NCBI RefSeq assembly: GCF_000165425.1
Contig: NW_001799010.1
Coordinates: 1,739 to 65,738, forward strand
Source of the DNA: Paramecium tetraurelia
Taxonomy: Eukaryota; Ciliophora; Oligohymenophorea; Peniculida; Parameciidae
Direction of reading: 5' to 3'
Length of the DNA: 64,000 nucleotides
The position numbers were made by a program, and so were the translations under genes. The notes beneath the pieces are model-generated. The model searched no databases. It had not been told where the DNA came from and saw only the letters and a program-made list of their open reading frames with translations. The first letter of the stretch is position 1, and each line of letters starts with the position of its first letter. This document shows, piece by piece, positions 12,318 to 24,915 of the stretch.

Positions 12318-13519
12318 ATGAAACACTTCGTCGTGTTAGCCTTGATTGCGTGCATCTATGCAACATCTGTAACTGAGATGACTGACAGACTTGCCCAGTA
12401 TGGTGATCATCCATTTGGAAAGTCAATGGTCAATTTGGTATCTGTCAACATGAAGACCGGTGGATCACTCAATGAATTGAAACAACTCTTGTAATAGATT
12501 AAGGATGAACTCATTGCTCTCACTCAATTACAAGATTCAGAAAATGCCACTTTCACTCGTAGAAGCCAAGTTGATTTGGCTAAATTACAAGCTACTTTAG
12601 AATAAGCATAAGCTGATTTGGACAATCAAAGACAAGAACAATCAAGTCTTAGTAACGAGTTAGCTACTCTCTAGACCAGAGTCAAGGAAGGTAATCTCTT
12701 TCTTTAATCATTACTTTGCAGATCAAGCCGCTTTAGACAGAAACAGTAGAGGAAGTGGAGATGCTCAATCTAGATTGGACGCAGAAAACACAGATTTCTC
12801 AGCTAAATATTAAGACTACAGTGATGCCATTCTCGCTTGTAAGGAAGCCTAAAGATTGCTTTTGAACTTGAGAGGAGAAGGAGCATCTTTGATTTAACTT
12901 ACGTAAATTTTATTTTTAATAATCCATTATAGTTAAGACACCAAGAGCAATCTCCTCTAAACCAAAGAGAATTTCTAGAAAATCAAGGAGATTTTGGAGG
13001 CTCATACCAAGAAGAGCTCACTTACCTTATTCCAACCAATCATTGAGGGATTAGCTGAAATGACAACCAAGGTTAATCCAGAAACTTTGAATAATGTCTT
13101 GAGTTTAGTGGCCCGTTTGATTACTGCCTTACAAGAGGGACAAGATCAATTGGAAGCCAATCACAAGACTTAAGTAAATAGAATTTTTCATTTGTAGGTC
13201 GAAAACTTGAGCAGATTAGGTGATGACTTGAGAAATGAAAAATAAACCTTATAAGTCTCCTTAGCCACAGCCAACAACAGACTTAAGGAAATTTAATCAA
13301 GACTCAACGAATTAGATGGTTTGATTAATATTTCAAATGCTTTGGTTGAAGTTACTCAATTGAACATTTAAGATGCCACCAAAATCAATGAATTGGAGGA
13401 CTCAGAATATAGCAACCAAAAAGTTAGTAGGTATCAATATATATTAATAATTAAGATAAACTGAAATTGATATAGTTGATAGATTGATCGAATATATCAA
13501 TCAAAAACTATCTGAATGA
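12318..13519 (+). CDS. trichocyst matrix protein (TMP family, 355 aa)
   Basis: The signal peptide MKHFVVLALIACIYATSVTE is followed by DRLAQYGDHPFGKSMVNLV, directly comparable with the TMP at 8863-10101 (DATPFGR after the signal). Four introns, 12691-12721 (ends CAG), 12903-12932, 13174-13197 and 13427-13475, leave 356 codons. The protein is helical with heptads, and its C-terminus is DRLIEYINQKLSE. Role: a secreted precursor that is processed and packed in the trichocyst crystalline core. The last intron is 49 nt, longer than the others, and could alternatively be a retained internal eliminated sequence. The joined frame works either way. Confidence 0.9.
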
Positions 13520-13643
13520 GTTGACACAATTATATCCACAAAATAATTTTAAACAGATTTATAATCAATATCAGTTATTATTTTTAATTTCATAATTCTA
13601 TAATCTAAAATAGATAGAATTTATTAATTATTATACTAATAAA

Positions 13644-14275
13644 ATGAGTGAAGATGATTAGGTGTTGGGGAAAATGGATTAGCAGTCGTACAAAATAGTC
13701 AAAGAGTAAAATGAACAAATTTAAGTTACAATTACAGAAAAAAATGATTAAATTGAGAAATTATAAGCTATATAGAGAGAATTAATATCAAGAATAGAGG
13801 AAATGTCTAAGGATCTTGTAAATCAAGACGAAGTACTTCTAAATATGATAATTTAGTAAAAAATAGTTTTGGAAAAGAGTATTGAAAAAATCAGAAGTGA
13901 AGATGAATCTAAATAGTTTAAATTGAAAGATCAATTGATTCAATTCGAACAAAGATATACCGAATAAGAAAAGCTGAATGAAATATCGTTCAATTAATAA
14001 AAATTCAGAGAACCAAATAGATATTTTTGTGATGTAGTTTATAGATATATATTAAGGTATAAAAATGCAAGGACGGAAAAAATTAATTGAAAGTCTTGTT
14101 CCACCCCGACTTTAAAATTATAAAGTTATCGACCGATATTCAATAAAAATCTATGAATTTTATTGCTTACTTGGAAAATAATGATATTTCTCATGTGATT
14201 TAACAAAAATTTCAAACAGATTCAAAAAATAATAAAGTTATTTAAGGAAATGAAGTAACCCTTAAAATCGAATGA
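13644..14275 (+). CDS. coiled-coil protein with compact C-terminal domain (202 aa)
   Basis: ATG 13644 (MSEDDQVLGKMDQQ). About 115 residues of Gln/Lys/Glu coiled coil are followed by REPNRYFCDVQKCKDGKNQ and a beta-like stretch LKVLFHPDFKIIKLS. One 23-nt intron (GTAGTT...TTAAG, about 14034-14056) with an AAG acceptor restores a frame that totals 203 codons. It is unrecognised. The acceptor is unusual but recurs elsewhere in this window. Confidence 0.6.
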
Positions 14276-14347
14276 TATTTTTGATTTAGTAATATAATAA
14301 GATAGTAGTAAAAATACATAGTATAATATTAATTTTATAATGAAAAT

Positions 14348-15148
14348 ATGTTTAATTAAACAATGACTCAGAAAATGAATCAAGATTAAACTCAGCAATA
14401 AACCAATAAATAAAGTAGTCTAAATTCTATACTTTATTTAAATGAATAAAAACAAATGCTGCTATTGCTGAATATTGATGTAAATTGGCTTAAAATTTAA
14501 GCATTTTCTTGTAAAACAAGAGGACAATTACAGGATAGGTTATAGATCGATTTAGCAATGCGAAATCTCTCTATTAAGAATTCTATTTAAAACTGGCGCA
14601 AAAGGAAAGACTCTAATGTAGAGTTTTAAGCACCAACCACCAAATTACCATCCTAACATGCACAAAATTAATAATTAAATTAAAGGTTCATAGAATAAAA
14701 ATCAGTTGAATTACCAATGCTCAAACCTATCTCATATGCCTTTAAATAAATATAGAATAAATACAAGCAAATTGGCAAGTCGAGACAAAAAAAGACTCCA
14801 CTTCATTTGTCTGCTATATAATGTCCAATAAATAATGTAGAATTCAAGAAGCCAGAAATCAGTAGGTCTATTAACTCTAGATTACATTCTAATAAATTTA
14901 AAACAGTCATAGAGTTTAAAGTTGTACAAGAAAATAAATTTTTTATGATCTCAGATTAAGGAAGAGAAATTAATAATATTTAACCTTAATTGAAACTTAG
15001 GGATTAAGTAGACACCTTATACTCCTAATTTTTTGGAAATATTAATAGAAAAAGGGCAGTGACTATGTGTAATGGACAAACAAATGAAATTGACTTTGAA
15101 TATAAAACAACTAACTTGGAGGATAAAATAAAAGTACACAAATTTTGA
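14348..15148 (+). CDS. hypothetical basic protein (266 aa)
   Basis: An intronless 267-codon frame starts MFNQTMTQKMNQDQTQ. It has a helical segment (LLLLNIDVNWLKIQAF) followed by a disordered, Lys/Gln/Pro-rich region (RQKKTPLHLSAIQ) and a C-terminal stretch LRDQVDTLYSQFFG. No domain was recognised. The start was chosen as the first ATG after the upstream gene, since the ATG at 14340 is followed quickly by TGA. Codon use and TAA/TAG density match its neighbours. Confidence 0.65.
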
Positions 15149-15819
15149 AATACCTTTCATTCTATTTATCAATAACAAAATTTTACTATAAATCGATATT
15201 ATATATATTAAATAATTTGAATTCTACTAATTCAACTGTCGCTCTTCCTGAGTAAAGAGTAGCTGTTATTATAGATTCTATGAAAATGTTACCTTATTTC
15301 TATTTGATTTAATTCCAAATACACATTTACTGAAGTAAGAAAAATTAATATCTAATCTAATTTGTAACAACTTTTACATTATGATTTTATAGATAACATC
15401 AGAAATAAATTATAATCTTGCATATTTATATCATTACTATTTTCTAAATACTAACATTCTTGATATATTTAAGGCTTGTTAGCCAATAAAATGTTATTTT
15501 CATTCATATCTTAGAAGGATAAACATGGGATCAAACATATTATTATGATTTGCATATTATTTTTTTATAAGGCTTAATCATAACTTTAAATAGAATTAAT
15601 CATAATTCAATTACAAGAATACTAGTTTATAATTAAAGCTTATATATTAATAAAGCTATGAGTACTCTAACAAGGAGATAATAGTCTTTTCAGATTATAT
15701 TCAAATTTATTCTTCTACCATATAGTTTCTAAATAGAAAAAAATGTTAAGCCTTTTGAAATCTAACTCATTTATTCTCTTAGGTATTCATTAAAATTAAT
15801 TTTATAAATTATATTATCA
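15149..15819. other. intergenic DNA
   Basis: About 670 bases between convergent genes. Frames are interrupted by TGA and do not look like protein. I see no tRNA-like or other recognisable structure. Confidence 0.45.
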
Positions 15820-16311
15820 TCAACTTTTTGAACGAATTATCGATCTACGAAATAATATTGCATTTGCAATAGTACTGCATTCTAAGAGTAGTGGCAGTAA
15901 GCAAAATAAACTAAAAATCGCCCAAATATAATCATAATCCCAAGAATCCAATATAAACCATGCTAAAATTACAGAACCTAGAGAATGTAATAATATTTCT
16001 AGATAAAAAATTAATGTTATTCGCATACATATTAAAATTGTTTTTTCAAAATGCATAGTCCATCCTGTGGAAAGGATTATCATTTCAACAGCTAGAAATA
16101 TGACCGAGAGTGTGACACCAGCTTATAAGCTTGATTTAATAACAATGTACTTACGATGATTCAGCCAATTGATCATTTGGATAATTGAGCAAATTTTCAT
16201 ACTAAGATGATATATATTTGATACCTGTGATTGATAGATGACACATGTTATGATTAATTGGACCATTTGACTTACAAATTTTGCAGGGACAAGAATTTCG
16301 GCTGCAGACAT
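15820..16311 (-). CDS. TMEM107: TMEM107 homologue, ciliary transition-zone membrane protein (147 aa)
   Basis: The joined protein opens MSAAEILVPAKFVSQMVQL and has four hydrophobic helices: SQMVQLIITCVIYQSQ, AGVTLSVIFLAVEMIIL, LEILLHSLGSVILAWFILDS and YIWAIFSLFCLLPLLLE. The pattern LVPxxF near the start, LSVxxxxxAVE in helix 2, FxxxxW in helix 3 and LPxxxE in helix 4 matches TMEM107. Human TMEM107 has 140 residues, almost the same length. In animals it belongs to the MKS module of the transition zone and controls which membrane proteins enter cilia. Two introns (23 nt ending TAG; 25 nt ending AAG) give 148 codons. Skipping both also leaves an open frame but destroys the family match in the loop (YENLLNYPNDQLAE). 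Confidence 0.85.
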
Positions 16312-16472
16312 TTTAATTTTAAATTTATATATTTTTATTTAAGGGAAGGTAATATTGAAGTTGATTTCATTAATGACAATAAGAATCATTTAACTCATAG
16401 GATATATGGTAACATAATAAATCGACTTTATGATTGACTACCTAGATTGAAGAATTAATTACCAAATAAAAA

Positions 16473-16722
16473 ATGCTAGGTCTCATCAATAATCCTCCAA
16501 AATTTAAAAAAAAGAAATAGAGCGTTTCGATTAATTTTGTTCTAACTTTTTAGTTAAATAAATAAAAAGAACTTATTTTGGATAATGAAACTTTAAAATT
16601 CGAAGCAACTATTGTTAATCAAAAGCATTTTAGTGTCCTTATTTTAGCATATAGAATTCTAATGTACAAACAAATCAAGTGATGATGATGATAAATAAAA
16701 TAGAGTGTAATTTAAGCAATGA
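16473..16722 (+). CDS. small hypothetical protein
   Basis: ATG 16473 opens MLGLINNPPKFKKKKQS. A GT...TTTTTAG intron of 30 nt and a possible 22-nt GTG...ATATAG intron would lead to a tail SSDDDDKQNRVQFKQ ending at TGA 16720-16722. Without the second intron the frame stops at 16682. Short and with uncertain splicing, it is supported mainly by composition. Confidence 0.35.
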
Positions 16723-17543
16723 GTTTTGAAACAGAATAATAATGAAGATTTGATAATTTCAATCAATTAGGAACAATGGTGATTGTTTATAAATACATAT
16801 TAGTAAAATTTAACTTTATTATTTCAATATATGTTTATTTTAACAATTAGATTGACTACTTAGACTATTAATAATAAAAGTTCTAATTATCATATTATGA
16901 AAATCTGTTGTTAAACATTAATTCAAGTATAGATCAGAATAAATCAAAAAATTTAATTAACATAAACATTGCGTTTTATTCTTCATTCTATTTCTATATA
17001 TATATTATTTCTATTAATCTAAAATTCTATTTTCGTGATTGTATTAAAAATTTCACACTCCCTAATTTGAAGATGAAAAATAAATTGAATAATAAGGTGA
17101 ATAATTTAAATCAAATTTAATTAGAAAATAAGAATAAATTGAAATTCTAGAGATGAGATATGAAAATTGGCCCCCAAGAGAGTTCTATTTTATTTGTGCT
17201 TCTCTTGTTGATTAATGATAGGAATAGGGCAGCCTAAATTTAATTTTAACAGCAATTAAATCAACTAGAATATATTTTAATTAAAAACCATTGAGTTTAA
17301 TTCTTATTATAAACTTCATAGTGGCATTTGAATAATTAAAATTCTAAATAATTAATTAAATTTGCGGAATATTCAAAATAATATATTATTGAGTCTGAAA
17401 ATAGGCCTAGGTGATGGGGACAGCCTATTGGAAATGAAGGGGAATATAAAGAACATTCTAATAATCGAATAATCGAGATTTATATGTTTAAATAAATTTT
17501 ATGATTTAATATTTAAAAATACAAAATTTGTGATAAAAAAACA
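16723..17543. other. intergenic DNA upstream of the importin gene
   Basis: About 820 very AT-rich bases. Two short GC-richer patches (17165-17240 and 17400-17445) might belong to a small RNA or regulatory element, but I could not fold or assign them. No protein-like frame was found. Confidence 0.4.
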
Positions 17544-20500
17544 ATGAGTTTATAAGAATAGCTTCTTAATGTGATCCATGGTGTGTTCTCGCCAGATAAT
17601 GCCACCAGATAAAAGGCAGAGGAGTTACTAGCCTAATATAGAGATTCTTAGCCAAGTGAATTTGTCACTGCAATGCTCCATCTATGCAGACATGAAGAAT
17701 TAAAAATCAGATAGTTTGCTCCAGTGTACTTGAGAAACTCACTCAGTAACTATTCCCCCAAAAGTCATAAAAATGTATGGAGCCTTCTTGCTCCTGAGAC
17801 CTAGGAGATAGTTAAAGTGTCATTGTTCTAATTGTTGGAACTCGAAACAAGTTCGAATGTGAGAAGCCAATTGTGTGACACAATAGGAGAACTAGGAGGA
17901 TCACTCTTTGAAGATGAAACCAAAAATTCTTGGCCCAATCTCTTATAAACCTTGTGGTAATTGTTCTTGTCCCCAAAAAATGACTTGATTGAATGTGGAT
18001 TCAAGATCTTAGCTAATCTTTTCACCTACGCAATTGATCTATTCAATAAGCATTAAGCAGATCTTCACACTTTGTTCATCTAAGGTCTTGCTAGTTAAGA
18101 TCAAAAGATTAAAACAGCCACAATCTAAGCAATTGGTAATTATGTAACAACATCTGAACCCAAGTAATACAGAGTATTCCAAGATCTCATCCCCAATCTA
18201 ATGTAATCAGCATTGTCTGTCACAATCGCAGATCAATCTTTGGGTGAAGACATCATGGAAACCTTCTCTGAAATCGTAGATGCCGAGCCAAAATTCTTTA
18301 GAAAGCAAATCAACGTATTTTTCAATGGAATTGCAGCCATCTTCAGAGAATCGTAAATTGAATAAGGATTAAAGAGAATCGGAACAGAAACCTTGATAAG
18401 TTTAGCTGAGAAATTCCCAAGAGTCTTTAAACAAGACAAATAATACCTCAGTCAATTGGTAGAGATGATCTTCTTCCACATGATCCAAATAAGCTAAACA
18501 GTATCAGAAGAATGGATGAAACCAGCTGAAGGATTCAACGATGATATCCAACAAGACGAAGATTGTGAAACCACAAGATTCGGTATGTCTTCAATTGATA
18601 GACTGATCGAATCTATTGGTGATAAGGAGATGTTACCAGTATTAAGTCCAATTGTTAATTAATTATTACAACATTAAGATTGGAGATATAAATATGCTGC
18701 CATTTTGGCATTATCATAAGTTGGTGAATACATCGAGGAAGTGGCTGAAGTCAAACCAATCATTGATTTAGTGTCTCCCATGTTGGGTGACTCAAATCCT
18801 ATGATTAGATATGCAGTTTGTCATGCCATTGGTCAAATAGCTGATGACATGAAGCCTAAATTCTAGGAAAGCTACTTGCATCTCATAGTGCCCTAATTCT
18901 TAACCAGATTGTAAGTTGAAGATGTTCCAAGAGTCACATCCCACATTTTGGCTGCCTTAACCAATTTTGTCGAAGGAACTGAAAAGGGAATCGAATCATA
19001 CTTGCAAAACCTCATCCAATTGACAATCCAATATTTGAACAATGGAATTTCAATTGTCAAGGAGAATGCCATGAGTACTTTGGCTGCTACAGCTGAATCT
19101 AGCAAATAATAATTCCTTCCTTACGTTAATGAGATCGTTCCATTGTTATTCTAGGTGTTCTTGAATCATCAAAACAAGGAATATAGATAATTGAAGGGAT
19201 AGACAATAGAGACCATCACCTTGATAGCCTCAGCTGTTGGTTAAGCCTCATTTTAACCATTTTTGGCTGAAACAGTCAGAATTTTGATCCAAGTTCAAAC
19301 AAGTCAATTGGAAGCCGTTGATCCTCAAAAATCATACGTTCTCTCTGGATGGTAGAGATTGGCTTTGGTTTGTCCTCAATAAATCGCAGTTTACTTGCCT
19401 GAAATCATCCCATCATTGTTCCAATTGGTTCAATAAGTATTCAAAGTACACACAGGAACTGCTGATGAAGAATTCCACACTTATGATAATGAAGAAGCTG
19501 AAGTGGCCATTCATATGTTATCTGTGTTCATTGAAGAATTGAAAGAATCATTCTTCCCTTACTTTGATTCATGCACTCAATTGATCGTGCCTCTCTGCAA
19601 TTTCAATACCGACGAAAACATTAGAAGTGCTGCCTGCAAATGTTTAGTTAGTCTCATTGAAAATGTCAAAGCTACAAACAATGTTTAACAATTGGTCAAT
19701 GGAGCTAAATACTTCTTGGGAATCATCTTGGAAGCTGCTGAAAAAGAATTCGATCCCATGGTCATCATTGAATAAGTCGATTGCATCAAAGAAATCATTG
19801 ACATCGTTGGACAACCATTCATGACAACCGACGAGGTCACTTAACTTTCAGACAAAGTCTTTAAATTGTTGTTGGAATCAGACAAGAGAAAGGCTGAGAA
19901 TGAGAAGATGTCTAAGGAAGAAGATGTTGACGAAGACGAAAAGACTGTCATCAAAGAGGAAACAGAAACTGAAGAAGAACTCCATGTTAAAATTGCTGAA
20001 TGCATTGGATCCATCTTCAAGACTCACAAAGATTAAGTCTAACCATTATATGAAGTCATTTGCAATCAAATCTTACCCAAAGTCTTGGACCCAACCTAAT
20101 CTCCAAAAATGCACCAATTTGGTATCTTCCTCATTGATGACATGGTCGAATATTTGGGATACCCATATGTCTAAGGCAAACTCAATGATTTCGCTCAAGC
20201 CCTGACAGTTTATGCTGTTGATAAGGTTTGCTTTGTCAGATAGGCTGCCGTCTATGGAATTGGTATCATGGCCCTCAACACACCAGAGGTATATTAAATT
20301 TAAATATCATAATAGTAATTGTACATCAATGTTGCTCCCATGTTATCCAAAGCCCTTGTCGATTCCTTAAAGGTCGAAAAGAACCAAGACGACACAGAAA
20401 AATAACATGGACATGCCAGAGACAATTCGATCGCTGCCTTAGGAAAAATCATCAAATATCAATCAAAATCCTTAGGAGGTGATCTTGCCTAAGGACTTCA

Positions 20501-20832
20501 AACTTGGCTACATTTATTACCTCTCAAATATGATAAACCAGAAGCTCGTCTTCAACACGAATAATTGGCAGACTTTGTCATTGCAGATTGCAATCAATTG
20601 GTAAATGGAAAACCAGAAAATGCTTTACAAGTATTATCTTAAATTAATATCTTTTTAGATTCTCAAAGTATTTGCTAATTCCTACAAGACAAAGAGATCT
20701 AGTGAAGCTATTGATACAAAGATTTCAAGTGCCTTGAAAGTATTTGAACAAACCCAAGGACAAAATGTTTAAGCTATCTTTGGAATGTTAAGTCAAGAAG
20801 AGTAGAAGAAGCTCTTGGAAGTATCAAAATGA
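17544..20832 (+). CDS. IPO5: importin-5 / RanBP5-type karyopherin beta (1077 aa)
   Basis: MSLQEQLLNVIHGVFSPDN begins a protein built of HEAT repeats throughout. It has the N-terminal block RQKAEELLAQYRDSQPSEF, HLCRHEELKIRQFAPVYLR and WSLLAPETQEIVKVSLFQLL, and mid-protein SPMLGDSNPMIRYAVCHAIG. Introns 20289-20315 and 20631-20658 leave 1078 codons. Human importin-5 is about 1097 residues, so it appears full length. The protein carries cargo such as ribosomal proteins and histones through nuclear pores in a Ran-GTP-dependent cycle. An acidic insert (KMSKEEDVDEDEKTV) lies near residue 795, where IPO5 relatives also carry an acidic loop. Kap121/IPO5 is preferred over IPO4 from length and the N-terminal sequence. 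Confidence 0.9.
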
Positions 20833-20907
20833 TCAGTATTGTGTATTCTAACTCATAAATTAAAAAATTTATCAAAAATTTCTAAATCATGGATTATCCT
20901 CTTCTCC

Positions 20908-23900
20908 TCATGAATCCGGATATCCTCTGCTGTTAATTACAAATCCTCCATCTGCTCCTCTAATTTTCGATGGTTCTATATTTATATTCATATAATGTAC
21001 CTTCATGATCTCATTCTCTTTTATCAAAATTTGTCTTCTTTTCATATCAACTCCATCACTTGCATTTCTATTGGCTAAAACACTCTCCAATTGCATTTTT
21101 ACTTTCGGATTGCATATGTGACAGAAAGGCTACTATAAACAACTCTGGTGTGTTGAATGAGAACACTTTCTAATTAAAATGTGTTGATGTTAGTCAATCG
21201 TAATCAATTCATCGCAATTACTACACACATTCTAAATTTCTGGACTACTAGCCTAGAAAAGTAACATATTATACATTTTGATGAAATATTTGTTACTTAA
21301 ATCCAAGGTACGTTTGCAATTCAATAAAATAACTTTTATACTAGATTCTATACTTTACTCTTTCATCATAAATCAAATTCTTAAAACTCCATTTAATCCA
21401 CACCAATCTGAAGATTTCTATTTGTTCTTCCATCAAATTAATCAGTTCCTCAATACTCAAAAAATTGTAAAATTCACACAGTCTTGTATTGATCACCTAT
21501 AAAATTGGTATCATATTTTGATAATTTTGTTTAGTGATTTATTCCGATAAAGCCCAAATCTGAGAATGAGTCTCTTGATTGAAAAGTTGATGACCTATTT
21601 CTAAAAATGTGTTCTTATCATTATGAGATAGATTGTCTTTGCATGTCTAAAATAGCAAATCGAATTTCAAGTTCAAAATCTCCTTTGAAAAAGACTATAA
21701 TGTAAAGCATTCATGTAAGTAATCAAGCAAGTTTTATATGAAAAATTTCATAGCCATATCAAATTTACCAACTCTTGCATATATGTATCCCAACCCTTCT
21801 TTGTGTTTTGTTTCTAAAAATATAATCTCCAAATCATCCAAAGCAAAATTATGAATCTTATCTAAAACCTGATGAGGTGTGTGAATGCAACATGCTGTGA
21901 TTAATAAGGTTCGTAAATCTTTATTAGATGGCCCTAATGACTGAAATAACTCCATGTATCCATCAGTAATTTACTCTCTCTTCATCAACTTGTATTGTTC
22001 TTAGGTGGATAAGGTAGGGACTATTTATTTTAGGATCTGCAAAGTTTAACTATTTCCCAAAAGAGTATCAAAGTAAAAATCCAAGGCTTTTAAAGTTTGT
22101 TCTCTTTTTAAATTGAGTTGTCTTTCAAGCCAAAGCATAAAATACTTTTTATTTATTTTCATCAAGCACAGATCAATCTACTTATAGATATCAGGAGCAA
22201 AGAGTGACTTAATATAGTTATCATTTGACAATTCAAACAGCTCATTTCTTAAAAGAGGTTTCAAATCAAATTATTCCAAAATGTTTATTATTAATTAGAA
22301 ATTCTTACTATCAGATACAAGATGTTTTAATGATCTTACGTATATTTCTTCATAAAGCACCATACCCTTTATTGACCCTATAAATTTACTAAATTCAATC
22401 CCCAAAGCATGATGGGTGACAATTAATTATGACAAACTCTAATAAATTTTATTTATAAAAGCCACTAGGATAGGTTTTTGGTGATTGAAATACTTTTATA
22501 ATTATTGAGAATTGAAATATGAGGAATAGTTCATAGCAATTTTTAGAATTTCGAAAAGTTCTTTTGGGAAATGAATTCCGAAAATCGTTAAAATGTCTTC
22601 AATTAACAACCACATAATGACTTATTCGAAAGCATGTTAAAACCTATCTTAGGGAATCCTTTCATTTGGGAATAAAATCTATTGAAATGTCAATTGAATA
22701 AACCATAGCGATTTCAATAACATGATTTAATTCTTGGTTTTCAAAAAGTTGGAGTACATCTTTTATAATGGAGTAATATAATCATGATCAATACGAGGAC
22801 AGACAACCATTAATGGTGTATATAGGTCATTTTCTTGACAAATTTAGAATATAGTAGTCATATCAAAGCCCTTTGGATCTAATGACAATATTAATTGTTC
22901 TACAATTTCTGATTTATTTATCACTTTATAATGTGTAGATATTTGAAGTAGTAAGTCATTTGGAATTTGTTTAATTTACTTAGTTAGAATAAATTCTTCT
23001 AAGGATGCCAACAATTACGAATATCGATGAAACTTAATTAAAAGCGTCTTCATGCCAGTAAAGATATATTACTGTTAATTGCAATGAATACAATATTAAA
23101 TAGCTTAACATATAGTTTAAGACCATTCTTCGTATTTAAATTATTCTGAAACCTTTTACGACTCAATACTTTATCCAACTAGATTAATAAATGTTCTGCA
23201 GATATCTATTGAAATGTCAGAAAACACTACCCTTTAATCATAGGTAGTTTGAGGGAGTGCAAAACAATGGACTTAATTCCAATATAATGTAATTCCAAAA
23301 GATAAAATATCATACCAATTTTATTTAGTTTCTGCTTTATCTATCATCACTTTCAAATAATCCGACCACATCTGCAGTTTAATCCTTTTAACTAATGGGA
23401 GAGTCAGAATGTAAATGAATCTAGCATTAGAAGTAATGCAATTCACATAGACAGAGACCATTTATTAGCCATTATTAATTTATAATGGAAAATTCATTAT
23501 ATCTCCTAAAGGTGTGATTGATTAAATTGCTTTTTCTGTTTTATTGGACAAATAATTCATTTATTTTCTTAGTGTATTTCTAGAATCTTCAGTAATGATA
23601 TCTCTATTAAAAAACTAAGTATTTAAAGTAACAATTTAAAATTCTTTAGTCAGAACTACTAACATATCCCTAGATAACCAATTACAAGAAATAATGGTAT
23701 TTAAAATAAAAGAATATTTTTAAATCAATTGTTGTTTTTCAACAATGTAAATTTCAATATGCGTTCCCCAAGATACTGCTAATGCAATCTCAACCATTTC
23801 AGTGTATTCTTCTGTGTTGGTAAATTATCCCCAACTAGTACAAGGATATGTTTAGCCGTCTATCTATCTTTTGATTCGTTTTATAATTTATGATTACTAA

Positions 23901-24881
23901 TCTACTTTCATCACTATGACTTACTCTAAACATGAGAAGGCAATATACTCCTATTTCCAAATAGAAATTTGATAAAATGGATGGATCTGTCTATATGAAT
24001 GTTAATAATGGTTACCTTGGCATCAGTTTTTCTATTTCAATCTAATGTGACCAGAGCATTTTGGTGATCTTACATATAGAGGTTTAGCCCAAGTAATCAG
24101 AAATGATGAATTAATTTTCATTGAAAAACTTCAATGATAATAAAGGTTCTTAATGTTTAATTTGTTTTAATTGACTCTTAGTGTTTGGATCCCATAAGAT
24201 GATTGCGCAATCTTCATAGCCAGCAACTAAAAATGATTAAGTGTTGTCAATTGCACTGACTTTAGAATTGTATTTCAAAACTGCGCTTAGTTAATATAAA
24301 TACCAATGAAATCATCATTAGATGCAGAATAAACTAAAATCTCACCAATTGAAGTTCCTATTGACAAGAGATTGAATTAGAAAGCAAGGAGACAAGGCTG
24401 ACCAGATAATTTCTTTAATTGATTAGAAATTAATTGTAAATCTTGGATCTCAATATTTTCAATTTCGATATTATTGTTAATTAATTCTACATTCTCCAAG
24501 GTTGTTTCCTTGATGATTCTCTCTTATTTGTCAATTTAATCAATTAATGATTGAGGTTCTATTTCATCTTCATTATTTGAGGATATCTCAATTTTAACTT
24601 CTTCTGTGTATTATTATTCGAACTCCTACTCAATATACTTCAATATTAATTCTTCATATTCTTTTTTTTCACCCTTTAGTGTCACTTTTAATTTTTGTTT
24701 TTTCTCGCTCAAAATTTAATTAGCCTTGGATTTTCAAACATAATCTTACTTTTTCAATGTTCAAATCTTTTATAGAATTGTCACTTTCATTTAGGATATC
24801 ATCGATCTCTAGATTGGATGCATCATTCAGATCATTTTCATCTTCTGCCAATAAATCCTCCAAATTAAACATTAAATTCAT
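20908..24881 (-). CDS. VPS8: VPS8, CORVET tethering subunit (about 1300 aa)
   Basis: The start at ATG 24881 (or 24872) opens an acidic MFNLEDLLAEDENDLNDA region. A beta-propeller follows, with LLSIGTSIGEILVYS, VAGYEDCAIILWDP and LSLKFFNENQFIISDYLGQT, the order seen in VPS8. The long helical middle includes LGYIYARVGKFDMAMKFF. The C-terminus has a RING-like finger near 21105-21235 (VCSNCDELI, KCSHSTHQSCL, FCHICNPK). Introns occur near 24730-24755 (CAAG end) and 24275; others are likely. VPS8 guides early-endosome fusion through Rab5 effectors. In Tetrahymena a VPS8 paralogue is required for biogenesis of mucocysts, the relatives of trichocysts, making its place near trichocyst genes notable. 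Exon boundaries in the middle were not all resolved. Confidence 0.82.
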
Positions 24882-24915
24882 ATAAATATAAAAATCAAAG
24901 TTTCTGAAATATTTA

